In this document: in pieces, positions 8,124-17,700 of the stretch
Layout of the letters: every line of letters begins with the position of its first letter
Numbering within the stretch: position 1 is the stretch's first letter
Source of the DNA: JAICLK01 sp963810525
Lineage (GTDB): Bacteria; Patescibacteriota; Saccharimonadia; Saccharimonadales; UBA4665
DNA: 64,000 nt
Direction of reading: 5' to 3'
Assembly (NCBI GenBank): GCA_963810525.1
Contig: CAWENB010000004.1
Coordinates: 1 to 64,000, forward strand
The notes under the pieces: generated by a model
The model's database searches: none
What the model was told of the DNA's origin: nothing
The model's input: the letters and a program-made list of their open reading frames with translations, nothing else
Program-made: the position numbers and the translations under genes

Positions 8124-8946
8124 ATGAAAAAAATCTTACAAGCATCCATAGCAGCAATTACTATCGTAAGCTCTTTGACTGTGGCCAGTGTGCCAGCACT
8201 AGCTGCCAGGCCTGACGCCAAGTCCAGCGGCGGGACAACCTATAGTATGCAGACCGGAAATGACGTATCGTTTCCGCAGTGCGGCAAGACACTGCCAAAC
8301 GGACAGCTGTTCGGTATCGTCGGCGTGAATGACGGGCTGGCGAACACTACCAATCCGTGCTTCGGCAAGGAGTTATCATGGGCCCGAAAAATCCGCCGGC
8401 GGAACGGCGCAACCGAAAGCAGCGCTGTACGTGAACACCGCAAACCCGGGTCTTGCCGGTAGTTGGTGGCCCACTTCAAACGTATATGGCGGCATGATCG
8501 TCAATAACCCCTACGGGAATTGTGATGGCAGCGACTCGTCGGCATGCGCTTACATGTACGGCTATGCCAAAGCATATGACGACGCGACAAGTCGGGGTGT
8601 CAGCGATCCTGCAAGCTACCGTTGGTGGCTCGATGTCGAAACCGACAACTCGTGGGAATCAAATACAGTTAGCAACATAGCTGACCTCGAAGGGATGACG
8701 GCGTATTTCAAGAGCATCGACGCGCAAGTCGGCCTGTACTCTACCAGTACGCAGTGGGGGCAAATAGCTGGAAAATCGGTCGGGTTGAACAGCAACTTAA
8801 ATGGTTTGCAAAGCTGGATTCCGGGCGCACCGTCCCTTTCGGCAGCCAAATCAAACTGCTCGTTACCCGGCCTAACTACCGGCAGCATAGTCAGCATTAC
8901 CCAATACACCTCCAAACAGGTCGATTACGATTACTCGTGTATCTAG
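8124..8946 (+). pseudogene. secreted GH25-like / DUF1906-type glycosidase-fold protein, frameshifted
   Basis: A Sec signal peptide (MKKILQ to about PALAA) is followed by DVSFPQCG and FGIVGVNDG. The frame breaks at A5 (8387-8391). Removing one A joins it to KSAGGTAQPKAALYVNTANPG and on to the stop at 8946. Acidic and aromatic motifs (WWLDVETDNSW, VGLYSTSTQWG) match the TIM-barrel lysozyme-like GH25/Rv2525c group, suggesting a peptidoglycan or glycan target outside the cell. Four or more cysteines are spaced for disulfides. The homopolymer position makes a sequencing error likely, so the gene may be intact. Confidence 0.65.
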
Positions 8947-8980
8947 ACAGCACTGTTCCCGACTCGAAATCAGCCTCTAC

Positions 8981-9997
8981 TTAGATCCTATACCGCTCCA
9001 GCAGGTGGCTATACTGCTGCTTGAAATCGGCCGTAACCGATAACTTTTCCAGTGCAGCAAGAGTACGTGAAGCATAGCTTTCCGCAAGCGTGCGGCTGGC
9101 TTCTTGGGCGCCGCACTTCACGAGGATATCGACTATGCCACGTAGTGATTCGTCCGATAATCCCTTGTCGCCGAGACCGCTTCGTAAGGCTTCGATTTCT
9201 TTTCTACTGGCAAGCGTCAGGGCAACGTAGAGGGGGTAGGTGATTTTTCCTTGCCTGTAATCACGATATTTTGGCCGGTCATTAAATGCCGACTGGTTCT
9301 CAAAATAATCGGAGTAATCATCAACGAACTGAAAAAGTAGTCCGAATTGTTTAGCAAACTCATCGATCTTTTCCCGCTCAGTCGTGTCAAGGTGTAGCAA
9401 AATCGCCGCGCACCGCATCGGCAACTTGGTGCTGTAGAGCGCTGTTTTCAGGGAATGAATCAGCAGCAACCTGTCTTCAGTGAAGGAAGGGAGGTTCGCA
9501 GCTACGTTATAAATATCCAGCTGCTGCCCATAGGCGACACCTTCGTTAGCATTGTTAAACGCATCGAGCAGTGAGATTTTTTCCGTGGCGGACAGATGCT
9601 TACTGGCAACGATAGATTGGCTTGCATACGAACATAGCAAGTCACCTGCCAAAAGTCCCATCGACTCTGGGATACCCTGCCCTGCAGGTACCTCATCGTG
9701 AAGGTAGTAGCCAACAATATTCGGGCCGTCATACCGCACCGTGTCATTATCCATGAGGTCGTCATGCACCAGCAGGTACTGGTGATGCAATTCCAGCGCA
9801 AGTCCAATATCCAGCAAACCGGTTGCGTATTTTCCGCCATAAGCCCGGTAGGTCAGATAAAAAAGCCCCGGCCGCGCCCGTTTGCCGCCCCGCTTGATGA
9901 GCGCGCACATTCTTTCCAGCAGCAACCTGGCTTCGGACGTCGGCGCTGCCTTTTTCTCGGCCTCAAACCAATCAACGATTTTCCGTTCTATGGCCAT
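8981..9997 (-). CDS. polyprenyl (geranylgeranyl-type) diphosphate synthase
   Basis: 338 residues of the trans-isoprenyl diphosphate synthase fold. The first Asp-rich motif DDLMD is at 79-83 and the second, DDYSD, at 226-230; both bind Mg-diphosphate. KRARPG and GQQLD are also present. It condenses IPP with an allylic diphosphate to make C15-C20 or longer lipids; chain length is not determinable here. A GATAAT lies 7 nt before the ATG, so it is probably leaderless. No other isoprenoid gene is nearby. Confidence 0.88.
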   Translation of the reverse strand: MAIERKIVDWFEAEKKAAPTSEARLLLERMCALIKRGGKRARPGLFYLTYRAYGGKYATGLLDIGLALELHHQYLLVHDDLMDNDTVRYDGPNIVGYYLHDEVPAGQGIPESMGLLAGDLLCSYASQSIVASKHLSATEKISLLDAFNNANEGVAYGQQLDIYNVAANLPSFTEDRLLLIHSLKTALYSTKLPMRCAAILLHLDTTEREKIDEFAKQFGLLFQFVDDYSDYFENQSAFNDRPKYRDYRQGKITYPLYVALTLASRKEIEALRSGLGDKGLSDESLRGIVDILVKCGAQEASRTLAESYASRTLAALEKLSVTADFKQQYSHLLERYRI

Positions 9998-10222
9998 TTT
10001 GAAAATTATCCGGAGTCACTGCCTCAAATCATACCACCGTTTGATGATCTGAGATCCGACAACCCCATCAGTATCAATAGCAAGCGGATGCGCATCTGAT
10101 ATATTGAGACGCCTAATCACCTCTTCTCAGGTCTTAAGAATCTAAAATATCATTCATGGGCGGCGTACGCTTTCATACTCGTATTGTCGTTTAGGAGTCG
10201 TCAGCCCAGTTTGGCATGGAGC

Positions 10223-10828
10223 TTATGCGTGCAAAGAGTACGATTTTAATAGCTCTGCTTCCAGGGGAGTACGGTGAATTCTGCGTAAGCTAAATGCCTC
10301 CACTCCCTCTTCAAAAGAAACCGTGTGATCGCCCACAACATCTTGGACGACACCCAAATCTACCGGCTTTCTAAAACGTGCTATGGAAGTATGTATAATA
10401 TCGGGCGGCATGCGGGAACCGCCCAGTATAATAGGTCTTTTAACTGCCATATCTCTGAGTTTTTGAAAGCTGCCGTCATCACTTCCTTTAATAATTATCG
10501 ACTGATCGCTTGCCGCGATTACGTCAAAACGAACGCGTATCGGGCGCTGACCGGCGAAAAGCTCTGCCAGATTACACTCGATTTCCTCTTTACGCCGCGC
10601 GAATAATTCGTCCTTATCCTCCGGATAGTCCCGAAGCGGCATAATGATTTCGAACAACGTCACATGGAGTTGTTCGGGAGACGTCAACCATAACACCCCG
10701 GGTAACGCAGCCGATAATTCGTTTAGCAGCTTGGTGATGACGTGTTGATTCGTAGGTGATAGTAAGAAACCAACCCAATATCCAACCCTGGGTTGACGAA
10801 ACCAATCCGCTACAATTGTTTTTGGCAT
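10223..10828 (-). CDS. 2H phosphoesterase superfamily protein (2'-5' RNA ligase-like)
   Basis: 201 residues with two His-x-Thr/Ser motifs: LHVTLFE at about 54-60 and IIHTSIARF at about 147-155, the hallmark of the 2H fold (RNA ligase/cyclic phosphodiesterase). The duplicated beta-rich halves fit. Substrate unknown. It lies directly after the tmRNA terminator, with TATAGT 7 nt before the ATG. Confidence 0.75.
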   Translation of the reverse strand: MPKTIVADWFRQPRVGYWVGFLLSPTNQHVITKLLNELSAALPGVLWLTSPEQLHVTLFEIIMPLRDYPEDKDELFARRKEEIECNLAELFAGQRPIRVRFDVIAASDQSIIIKGSDDGSFQKLRDMAVKRPIILGGSRMPPDIIHTSIARFRKPVDLGVVQDVVGDHTVSFEEGVEAFSLRRIHRTPLEAELLKSYSLHA

Positions 10829-10840
10829 AGGTAGAACTAT

Positions 10841-10865
10841 AACAAAAACCTCCCTAAAGGAGGTT
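10841..10865 (-). terminator. tmRNA terminator
   Basis: On the minus strand AACCTCC-TTTAG-GGAGGTT followed by TTTG forms an intrinsic terminator starting about 9 nt after the tmRNA CCA end. Confidence 0.75.
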
Positions 10866-10873
10866 AAGTTCTA

Positions 10874-11330
10874 TGGTGGAGCTGGTGGGTACCGCCCCCA
10901 CGTCCGCCGGTTTATCTTGGCTAATCTTCTACAGGTTTAGTCCGTTTGGCAATATCTTGGGATCGGGCATCAAAACGAACAAAAAGCCCTAACCCAAAGT
11001 TCCGAAGGCTTAGCAAATCTCATGGAACGTGAAACATGCGCAACCGGATGATATGAAACGCCCTTCAGCTATCCGATATTACATCGGGCGTTGCTGCCAG
11101 AAATTAGGCAGCTTGTGCGTAGGCCGATGCGTACTGCGGCAGCTTGAAGTTGCCGAAAGTATTTACCAGGCCAGCAATCATATTCTTGCGAATTGTTTGC
11201 GTTTGCCTATAACGCTGACAAGCGACCTGCTGATCTAACCGATAAAGTCCAACGTCGAGCTTAAATTCAGCCCCGTACTGAAGCGCCTGAGCTTCTCCTT
11301 TCAACATCACATCCGGTTGCCCGCAGCTCC
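10874..11330 (-). ncRNA. ssrA: transfer-messenger RNA
   Basis: The 5' GGAGCTG (from 11330) pairs perfectly with CAGCTCC before an encoded ACCA at the 3' end (10874). GGAC-GTGGG-loop-CCCAC precedes the acceptor strand exactly as the T-arm does in E. coli tmRNA. An open frame ends in ASAYAQAA-stop at 11104-11106, matching the C-terminal Ala-Ala of proteolysis tags. After it, AACGCCC/GGGCGTT fits a pseudoknot helix. The resume codon is uncertain; candidates are GCT, GTA or GGC codons giving tags of about 16-23 residues such as GNFKLPQYASAYAQAA. The 457-nt length is longer than the usual 350-400. The T-loop reads GGCGGTA instead of the usual TTCRANY. Confidence 0.85.
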
Positions 11331-11402
11331 TTGGATTGCGCTGTTGGTATAGCAAACCGGTCGGTCCGCTTAATTTAGTATAGCATAAGTTACATGTTCC
11401 GG

Positions 11403-11861
11403 CTAGGTTACCGGGTCGGCCGTAGGTTCATGGTTGAGGTTGCACACATGGGCGTGCAACGTTTTGTATATCTCCTTCAGCTGCGATTGCTGTTTGTCAC
11501 TGAGTGCGGCAAAAATCGGCTCGTGATATTTTGCCAAAGTAGCGAGTGCGGCTTCGGTCAGTTTCATGCCTTTGGGCGTTACAGTCGTCAAATGTTCGCG
11601 CCGGTTCTTCGGATTGATAGTAATATGCAACAGTCCTTGCCGGATCATCAGTTTCACCTGGCGACTGATGCTGGCTTCGGTCTGGCCGAGGTCCGTGGCG
11701 ATGTCACGCTGCTTGAGATACGGCCGGCTTTGTAGCGCCAGTAAAAGTTTCAATTGCGAATAACCAAGCCCGAGCACCTCCTGCAATTCCTGATCCGATT
11801 GCTTGGCAAGCAAGGAAGCGATGTGCTGGAACATATAGCCGAAATCATTAGCAGATTCCAT
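11403..11861 (-). CDS. MarR family transcriptional regulator
   Basis: 152 residues from ATG 11861; the 11897 start would overlap rsmA. A winged helix: LGLGYSQLKLLLAL, recognition helix LGQTEASISRQVKLMIRQGLL, wing with NPKNRREHLTTVTPKG, then dimerisation helices. It lies 29 nt after rsmA on the same strand, so it may be cotranscribed. Target unknown. Confidence 0.88.
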   Translation of the reverse strand: MESANDFGYMFQHIASLLAKQSDQELQEVLGLGYSQLKLLLALQSRPYLKQRDIATDLGQTEASISRQVKLMIRQGLLHITINPKNRREHLTTVTPKGMKLTEAALATLAKYHEPIFAALSDKQQSQLKEIYKTLHAHVCNLNHEPTADPVT

Positions 11862-11890
11862 GATGCTACTTCTAAGTGTAGACTTTACGC

Positions 11891-12676
11891 TTAACAAATC
11901 AAGTTTTTATACAACTCGTACCATTGCTCAAGCGATAATGCCTGGGCACGGGTTGTCGGCGGAATATCGGCTTTTTTAAGTATTGATTCGACTTTCTTCC
12001 GGTCAAGCTGCAGACCGGCGCTTAAGGAATTGAGTAAAGTCTTGCGCCGCTGTGAAAATCCAGCTTTTGCCAATCGGAAAAAATGTTTCGGGTCCGCATC
12101 CGGAAACAACAGCGCTTCCCGGCGTTTCATGATCAGGATTTGCGAATCAACCTTTGGCGGCGGCATAAACAGCCCAGCCGGTACGATTTGCCCGAGTGAT
12201 ACGCGCCAATAGAACTGCGCCGTCACGCTCAGGAGCGACATGCTTCCGGGGCGGGCGGCCACGCGCTCGGCTACTTCCTTTTGCACCAAGAGCGCAGCTA
12301 CCGCAGGCGGATTGGCCAATTCGCTCAACATTCGTATCAGATTGCTCGTCAGATAATACGGAATATTGGCCACGACTTTATAGCCTCCCGAAAGTTGAGT
12401 AAAGTCGAATTGCAAAATATCTTGGTTAATAACTTGCAGGTTATTTGCTGTCACCCGCGCAGGCAATTCTCGAGCCAGGCTTTCATCGAGCTCAACGGCT
12501 ATAACTTTTTGTGCTTGCTGCACCAGCACTAACGTTAAGGTGCCAAGCCCCGGCCCAATCTCAAGCACTGTATTACCCGGACTGACTTCCGCCGCCGCGC
12601 ATATCGCCCGCAAACTGGCCTCATCCCGCAGCCAATGCTGCCCTAACGACTTCTTGGCTGAGGATTCATTATTCAT
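11891..12676 (-). CDS. rsmA: 16S rRNA dimethyladenosine transferase
   Basis: About 261 residues from ATG 12676 (MNNESSAKKSLGQHWL). It dimethylates the two adjacent adenosines in the 3' terminal helix of 16S rRNA. Motifs: SLGQHWLRD, SAM-binding LEIGPGLGTLT, IAVELD, and the catalytic NIPYYLTS. C-terminal helical domain ends QWYELYKNL. It is downstream of the rpf-like gene, the order found in actinobacteria (rpfB-ksgA). Confidence 0.95.
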   Translation of the reverse strand: MNNESSAKKSLGQHWLRDEASLRAICAAAEVSPGNTVLEIGPGLGTLTLVLVQQAQKVIAVELDESLARELPARVTANNLQVINQDILQFDFTQLSGGYKVVANIPYYLTSNLIRMLSELANPPAVAALLVQKEVAERVAARPGSMSLLSVTAQFYWRVSLGQIVPAGLFMPPPKVDSQILIMKRREALLFPDADPKHFFRLAKAGFSQRRKTLLNSLSAGLQLDRKKVESILKKADIPPTTRAQALSLEQWYELYKNLIC

Positions 12677-12831
12677 GCAGCCCATTTTAACACCAGTCTG
12701 AGGGGCTCGCATATTTCAGTACGGCATTAGGGCGTCATCGAGCAGCACGCGGAAACGTACGTACATGCATACAGGAGGAGCAATGAAACTGGAGTAACAC
12801 AGGCACCGTGCCGATCGCGCGGACCCCGAAC

Positions 12832-14067
12832 CTATTCCGGCGGGAAGGCGCTGATACCCGTGCTGTAATAGCAGCCCGGGTTCTGCGACGCCAGTCCACT
12901 GCCGGAGCGCAGCGTATTACGGATTATCGCCTGGTCCTGCACGCTCGGCGACGCGTCAGATGGCAGGCCGCTATAACCAAGCGATTGCCAGGTCCCCAGA
13001 CTGAACTGATACGCACCGTAGTATCCGTTGCCGGTATTATCCTGATAATTGCCGCCAGACTCGCAAGTACGCAATTTCACCAACCATTCCTGAAGTGTTG
13101 TACTCAGCTGCACCGTGCCCACAGCCATGATTTGCGTGACCGGTTTCACGACTACCACGGTTTGTATGGCCTTTTTACCAACGACTTTGCCGTTTTGCAG
13201 GGTCAGCTCATAAGTAACGATTTCTTGGCCCGGACTGCCGGTCTGACGGATTGCGCTTGTTCCGATCGACAGACTAGAATCGTTAATCGTCTGTACCGGC
13301 ATGGCGATTTGCTGGGTGCTACTGATGAGTTTGGTACCTTTACGTATGAGGAAAATCTGCTGGTTGGACGCAATTGGCGTGTTGACATCAGGCGTTACTG
13401 TATCGCCGGGAGCCAGCTGAATGCCCCGTTCGTTCAATAAGTCGCCGACTGTCTTGGCGTGCGTCCGGATGACGACGGAGGTGCCGTACAAGTTAAGGTT
13501 CACCGGTGTCGCCCGGTCAATTACTACCCGTTCACCAATCGCATCCTCCTGTAGAAAGTTGGTCGTCGGCAGCGTTTCCAGGTTGTCTTCCGGATATAGC
13601 TGAACTCCCGCCTGGTTTGCGATGCTGCGGGGAGTCGTTGCGGCGCTGTAGGTAAATTCCCTATGCGTTCCATCCACGACCTCCACCGGCACCGCGCGGT
13701 AGACGTTGATACGGAATTCATCCTGATTAATCGACGTGGTGGCGCTCGGCTCTACCACGTCACCCTCGTTCAGTCTGATATGCAATTTCTTGAGCAGCGC
13801 GCCAACCGTCGGTTCGTGTGTTGGTACAACTTGCTGCACTCCGTCATGAGACACATAGACAATTAAAGCATCCGACGCGATTACCTTTTGACTGCCACCC
13901 ATCACCAGCACGAACACAATCGTCAGCAAGGCCAAACCAAAAAAAGTTGCCACCGGCACGGCCACCGGGTGCCGGCTGAGCAGTTTCAGCCTCCGTACGT
14001 GTTTGCGCCGTATGACTGCGAAGCGCTTTTTGGTCCGAACGAGTTTCTTGTGCATACAGCCGACCAT
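12832..14067 (-). CDS. resuscitation-promoting factor (RpfB-like), muralytic
   Basis: 411 residues. Basic N-terminus and a single membrane/signal helix (about 34-58), three DUF348 repeats (about 68-115, 118-170, 180-235), a G5 domain (about 245-318) and a C-terminal Rpf lysozyme-like domain (about 325-405). The latter includes CESGGNYQDNTGNGYYGAYQF with the catalytic Glu, and paired cysteines. This is the RpfB architecture: a cell-surface lytic transglycosylase that cleaves peptidoglycan. In an epibiont it could act on the host wall as well as its own. ATG at 14055 is a possible alternative start. Confidence 0.93.
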   Translation of the reverse strand: MVGCMHKKLVRTKKRFAVIRRKHVRRLKLLSRHPVAVPVATFFGLALLTIVFVLVMGGSQKVIASDALIVYVSHDGVQQVVPTHEPTVGALLKKLHIRLNEGDVVEPSATTSINQDEFRINVYRAVPVEVVDGTHREFTYSAATTPRSIANQAGVQLYPEDNLETLPTTNFLQEDAIGERVVIDRATPVNLNLYGTSVVIRTHAKTVGDLLNERGIQLAPGDTVTPDVNTPIASNQQIFLIRKGTKLISSTQQIAMPVQTINDSSLSIGTSAIRQTGSPGQEIVTYELTLQNGKVVGKKAIQTVVVVKPVTQIMAVGTVQLSTTLQEWLVKLRTCESGGNYQDNTGNGYYGAYQFSLGTWQSLGYSGLPSDASPSVQDQAIIRNTLRSGSGLASQNPGCYYSTGISAFPPE

Positions 14068-14290
14068 CGCGGGAAATTACAAAGGATAAAAACTAACAAC
14101 AAAGTCCCGCGAAGTCATCAATTATTGTAACAAACGGCGTGACCTCCCGCCAGGCGAACCGGCGCACTTTTCAAAATGACAGAAGTATTTTTTTACGAAC
14201 AAATGGAAGATGACAGAATTTAGATGCCCTGTGTTATCAGGAATCTGCACCTGCAGAATAAAAAAACCGTTAGATTGCGCTAGGTCTACA

Positions 14291-14319
14291 TTGACTTTTT
14301 GCGATGTATATGTTAATAT
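14291..14319 (+). promoter_or_regulatory. leaderless promoter
   Basis: TTGACT (14291-14296), 17 bp, TAATAT (14314-14319), and ATG at 14326 only 6 nt later. The best sigma-70-like promoter in the window. Confidence 0.7.
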
Positions 14320-14325
14320 TGTAAC

Positions 14326-14703
14326 ATGCACTCAGAAAGAGGTTTATCTAACTGGTATTATAATACTTTAACCGTCAGGGGTCGACGTGTAGTAGCTGCG
14401 GCAGCAGCTGCTGGTGTTCTAGCCGCCTCTAGCGGTGTAGCCATTTGGGCGGCAGGCGAAGCTGCGAGCAATAGCCGGCAACTGCAAGCAGGTTGTACCG
14501 TAGAACTTGACCGGAATCAAACTGCATTTGATATAGCCAGCATAATTGCGGCAAAATCTGGTCAACTTGGAGCAAATGTATTTGCCGATCTCCAACGTAC
14601 CGCAGGTAATCAAGGCATGGGGGAGTCGAACACCGTAAATGTGCCCGAGAACCCTGCTGCCGACTGTAGGACTCAGGGGTTAGACTACCTTGACTCAAAA
14701 TAA
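14326..14703 (+). CDS. membrane-anchored extracytoplasmic protein, unknown
   Basis: 125 residues with a basic N-terminus, an Ala-rich transmembrane segment (about 24-46) and an outer domain of about 75 residues. Two cysteines (GCTVEL and DCRTQ) bracket the outer domain. The segment ELDRNQTAFDIASIIAAKSGQL has a LysM-like flavour but is not convincing. Strong promoter directly upstream. Divergent from the Rpf gene, which may hint at a wall-related role. Confidence 0.7.
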   Translation: MHSERGLSNWYYNTLTVRGRRVVAAAAAAGVLAASSGVAIWAAGEAASNSRQLQAGCTVELDRNQTAFDIASIIAAKSGQLGANVFADLQRTAGNQGMGESNTVNVPENPAADCRTQGLDYLDSK

Positions 14704-14729
14704 GAGGTGATTACATCTCACCATAAACG

Positions 14730-17700
14730 TTATATTTTTTCGAGTGGGGCGAAAGCGGTGTTGAGTTTCTTGGAACCTTTGCCTTTGAAATAGACCGTGG
14801 CGGTGTCGCCGTCGAGCTCTACGACCGTGCCGGTGCCGAACAATTTGTGACGGACGGTGTCGCCCTCATTGAGTTCGGGAACGTAACGCGGTTCGTTTGA
14901 TGCGGGTTTAGGGGCGGACGAATAGTCGGATTCATCTGCCTCGTCCTTTTGCTTTGCGTTTCCGAAGAACCCGGAGAAGCCGAAACCGGCATCCGGCTTA
15001 AATTCGGCGTCAATTTCGCTCAAAAACCGCGACGGCGGATTGTGTTGCACGCCGCCGTACAGCATGCGGCTGGTTGCGTACAACATATACAGCTCCTGGC
15101 GGGCGCGCGTCATACCCACATAGCACAGCCGTCGCTCCTCTTCCATTTCAAACGCGTCGTACAGCGCGCGCGAATGCGGAAAGATGGTTTCTTCAAGTCC
15201 GGTCATGAATACCACCGGAAACTCCAGACCTTTGGCCGCGTGCAGCGTCATCAGCGGCACGGCGTCGCCGTTAAAATCGGCGCTATCGATATCGCTCACC
15301 AGACTTACCTCCTCCAGAAAGCCACTGAGTCCGATCTCTTGATATTCTTGCGCGGCGCTCAAAAGTTCCTTGACATTCTCTTGGCGGGCTTCGCCCTGCG
15401 GCGTGCCGTCGTCGAGGAATTTGTAGTAATCAATCCGGCGCAATAACGAGTCGATAAGCGCGGCTACGGTCGTATCCTCGGCGACTTCCCGCAGCGCCGC
15501 AAACATATCACCGAGTTCGCTCATACCTTTGCGGGCTTTAGGCACAATGACATCACAGTTAACGGCAGTGCGTAGCGCTTGCTCGAGCGTCAGACCCTGC
15601 GCCCGCTGCCAGTCGTAGAAATTTTGCAAGCTCTTGCCGCCGATGCCGCGCGCCGGCACATTGACGATCCGCCCGAAGCTAACCCGATCCTCCGGTTGAT
15701 AAATGATCCGCAAATACGCCAGAATGTCCTTGATTTCTTTGCGGTCGTAAAAGCGCACGCCGCCGACAATCCGGTACGGCACTGCGTAGTGCATCAGCAC
15801 CTCCTCGAGCGAGCGGCTCTGGGCGTTTGTACGGTACAGCACGGCGAAGTCGCGATACCGCCGCAAACCGGCATCAACGCCGTTACGAATCCGGCGTACA
15901 ATTGCTTCCCCTTCAGTTCGTTCATTACCAACCTGCACCATCTGAACCGGCATGCCGTCTCCGGCCGATGTCCACAGCCGCTTGTCTGAACGCTGGGTAT
16001 TTTTGGTAATGATGGCATGGGCGGCGTCGAGGATATGCTTGGTACTGCGGTAATTTTGCTCAAGCTTAATAACCGTACAACCGGGATAATCCCGCTCGAA
16101 GTTTAAAATGTTCCGATAATCGGCTCCGCGCCAGCTATAAATGGAATTATGAACGACGAATCCTGAAGCAATATAATTGTGAACTTTATCGACATCCAGG
16201 TCATAGACCGGCCCGGCGTAGTCTTTTCTATCAACGGATACAACGCTGTCTTCAATTATATTTTCACCGTCTAGTACCGGAACCGACATGCCCGGATGTA
16301 TCTGAGATGCCGGCATGAAATGAAATTTTTGACCGGTCATAAAACCGTATCTAGCCACCTGCAAATTTCTGCCACCCGCTTCTTTAATTGCTTCAAGTAG
16401 TTGTTCGATTTTCGCATAATCAAGGTCATGAATCTCGCTACGGAACGTTCCGGATCGTCCGGCCTTCACGCTATACCCTAGCTTTTTAAACATCGCTAAA
16501 GCCTGCGGGTCTGTGGCATTCGCGGAAAGTCTGCTCGTCGACCAGCCGCTTTGATCCGAAATCCGTTTATCGCCAAACAGAACCGCATTGATATTTACCC
16601 CTTTTCGCCCGTTTCTTATCGTGGCTTGTGGGATAAAATGGGGATATTCGAACAGCAGTCCGGTATCAGCCATCAGTTGTTTTGCCCGGGATTCGGTATC
16701 GATTTCTCGGTAAAGCTCATCGATAAAGTGCTGGCCGAATTTCATTGCGCGGCTGGTGGATACGTGGAACACCCCCATCGGGATACCGTATTTATAAGCA
16801 AATAGCGATTCATAGTAAGCAGCTTCGTCGAGCTCCTGGCTTACTCTTAACACCCATATGGCGTCGGCCTGTTCCTGGTTTGCGCGCACTTGTAGCTTTG
16901 TGTCATCTTTCTTACTGTCAAATCTAGTTCCTTTCGCGATGCCAATACGGTACCCCTTGGCGGCTGAGTACATCAAATACACAAAATATGCATCTGTTTC
17001 GCCCCATCGTGCGAATAGCAGGTGATTGGGAGTACAGCTTAGATCTTTGCCGGAAGCAGTTTTTACATGTACCAACTGACCTTTATAGGCAAAATTCTTA
17101 TTTGCTAGAACTTGAAATTGGGAAGTAGTGCCGTAACCGCTAGCAGATTTAACATTCTCACCTTTCTTGAAAGAAGTAATTTTCCGCTCTCCTTCATTCG
17201 TCGAGATGAGCGTATCGGGAAGTAGGCATTGCCAATCATCGCCTACAACGGCGATGTTTTGATCTTTGCCGGTCAACAGCTTCACCATCTGATACTGCGC
17301 CGCGTTCGTATCCTGATACTCGTCGATCATTATATATTTGAATTGCGCCCGCCACTTCTCACGGATTTCTTCGTAATTCTGCATCATCCGCACCGTGCGG
17401 TTGATGAGATCGTCAAAATCCAGTGCGCCGGCCTCTTTCAGAATTTGCTCATACACCGGATAGACCTTGGCCGCAGCTTCCTGAGCCGGGCTGTTACTCA
17501 TGCCTCCATAATCCTGGGGTCCGATCATTTCGTTCTTAGCACTACTGATGAGCCCGCCGATAACGCGCGCAGGGAAAGATTTTTCGTCGATGAGCAGCTG
17601 TTTGCTCGCCTGCTTAACTGCCGCCTGGCGATCTGATTCGTCAAAGATCACAAAGGTACGCGGAATACCCATGTGCTCGCCGTCCTGGCGCAATATCCGC

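Noticed and set aside
12713..12831. Very short ORF after AGGAGGAGCA (ATGAAACTGGAGTAA)
   Set aside because: Only four codons before the stop; no support as a gene.
15579..17636. Plus-strand frames opposite the helicase
   Set aside because: Shadow of uvrD/pcrA and its intein.
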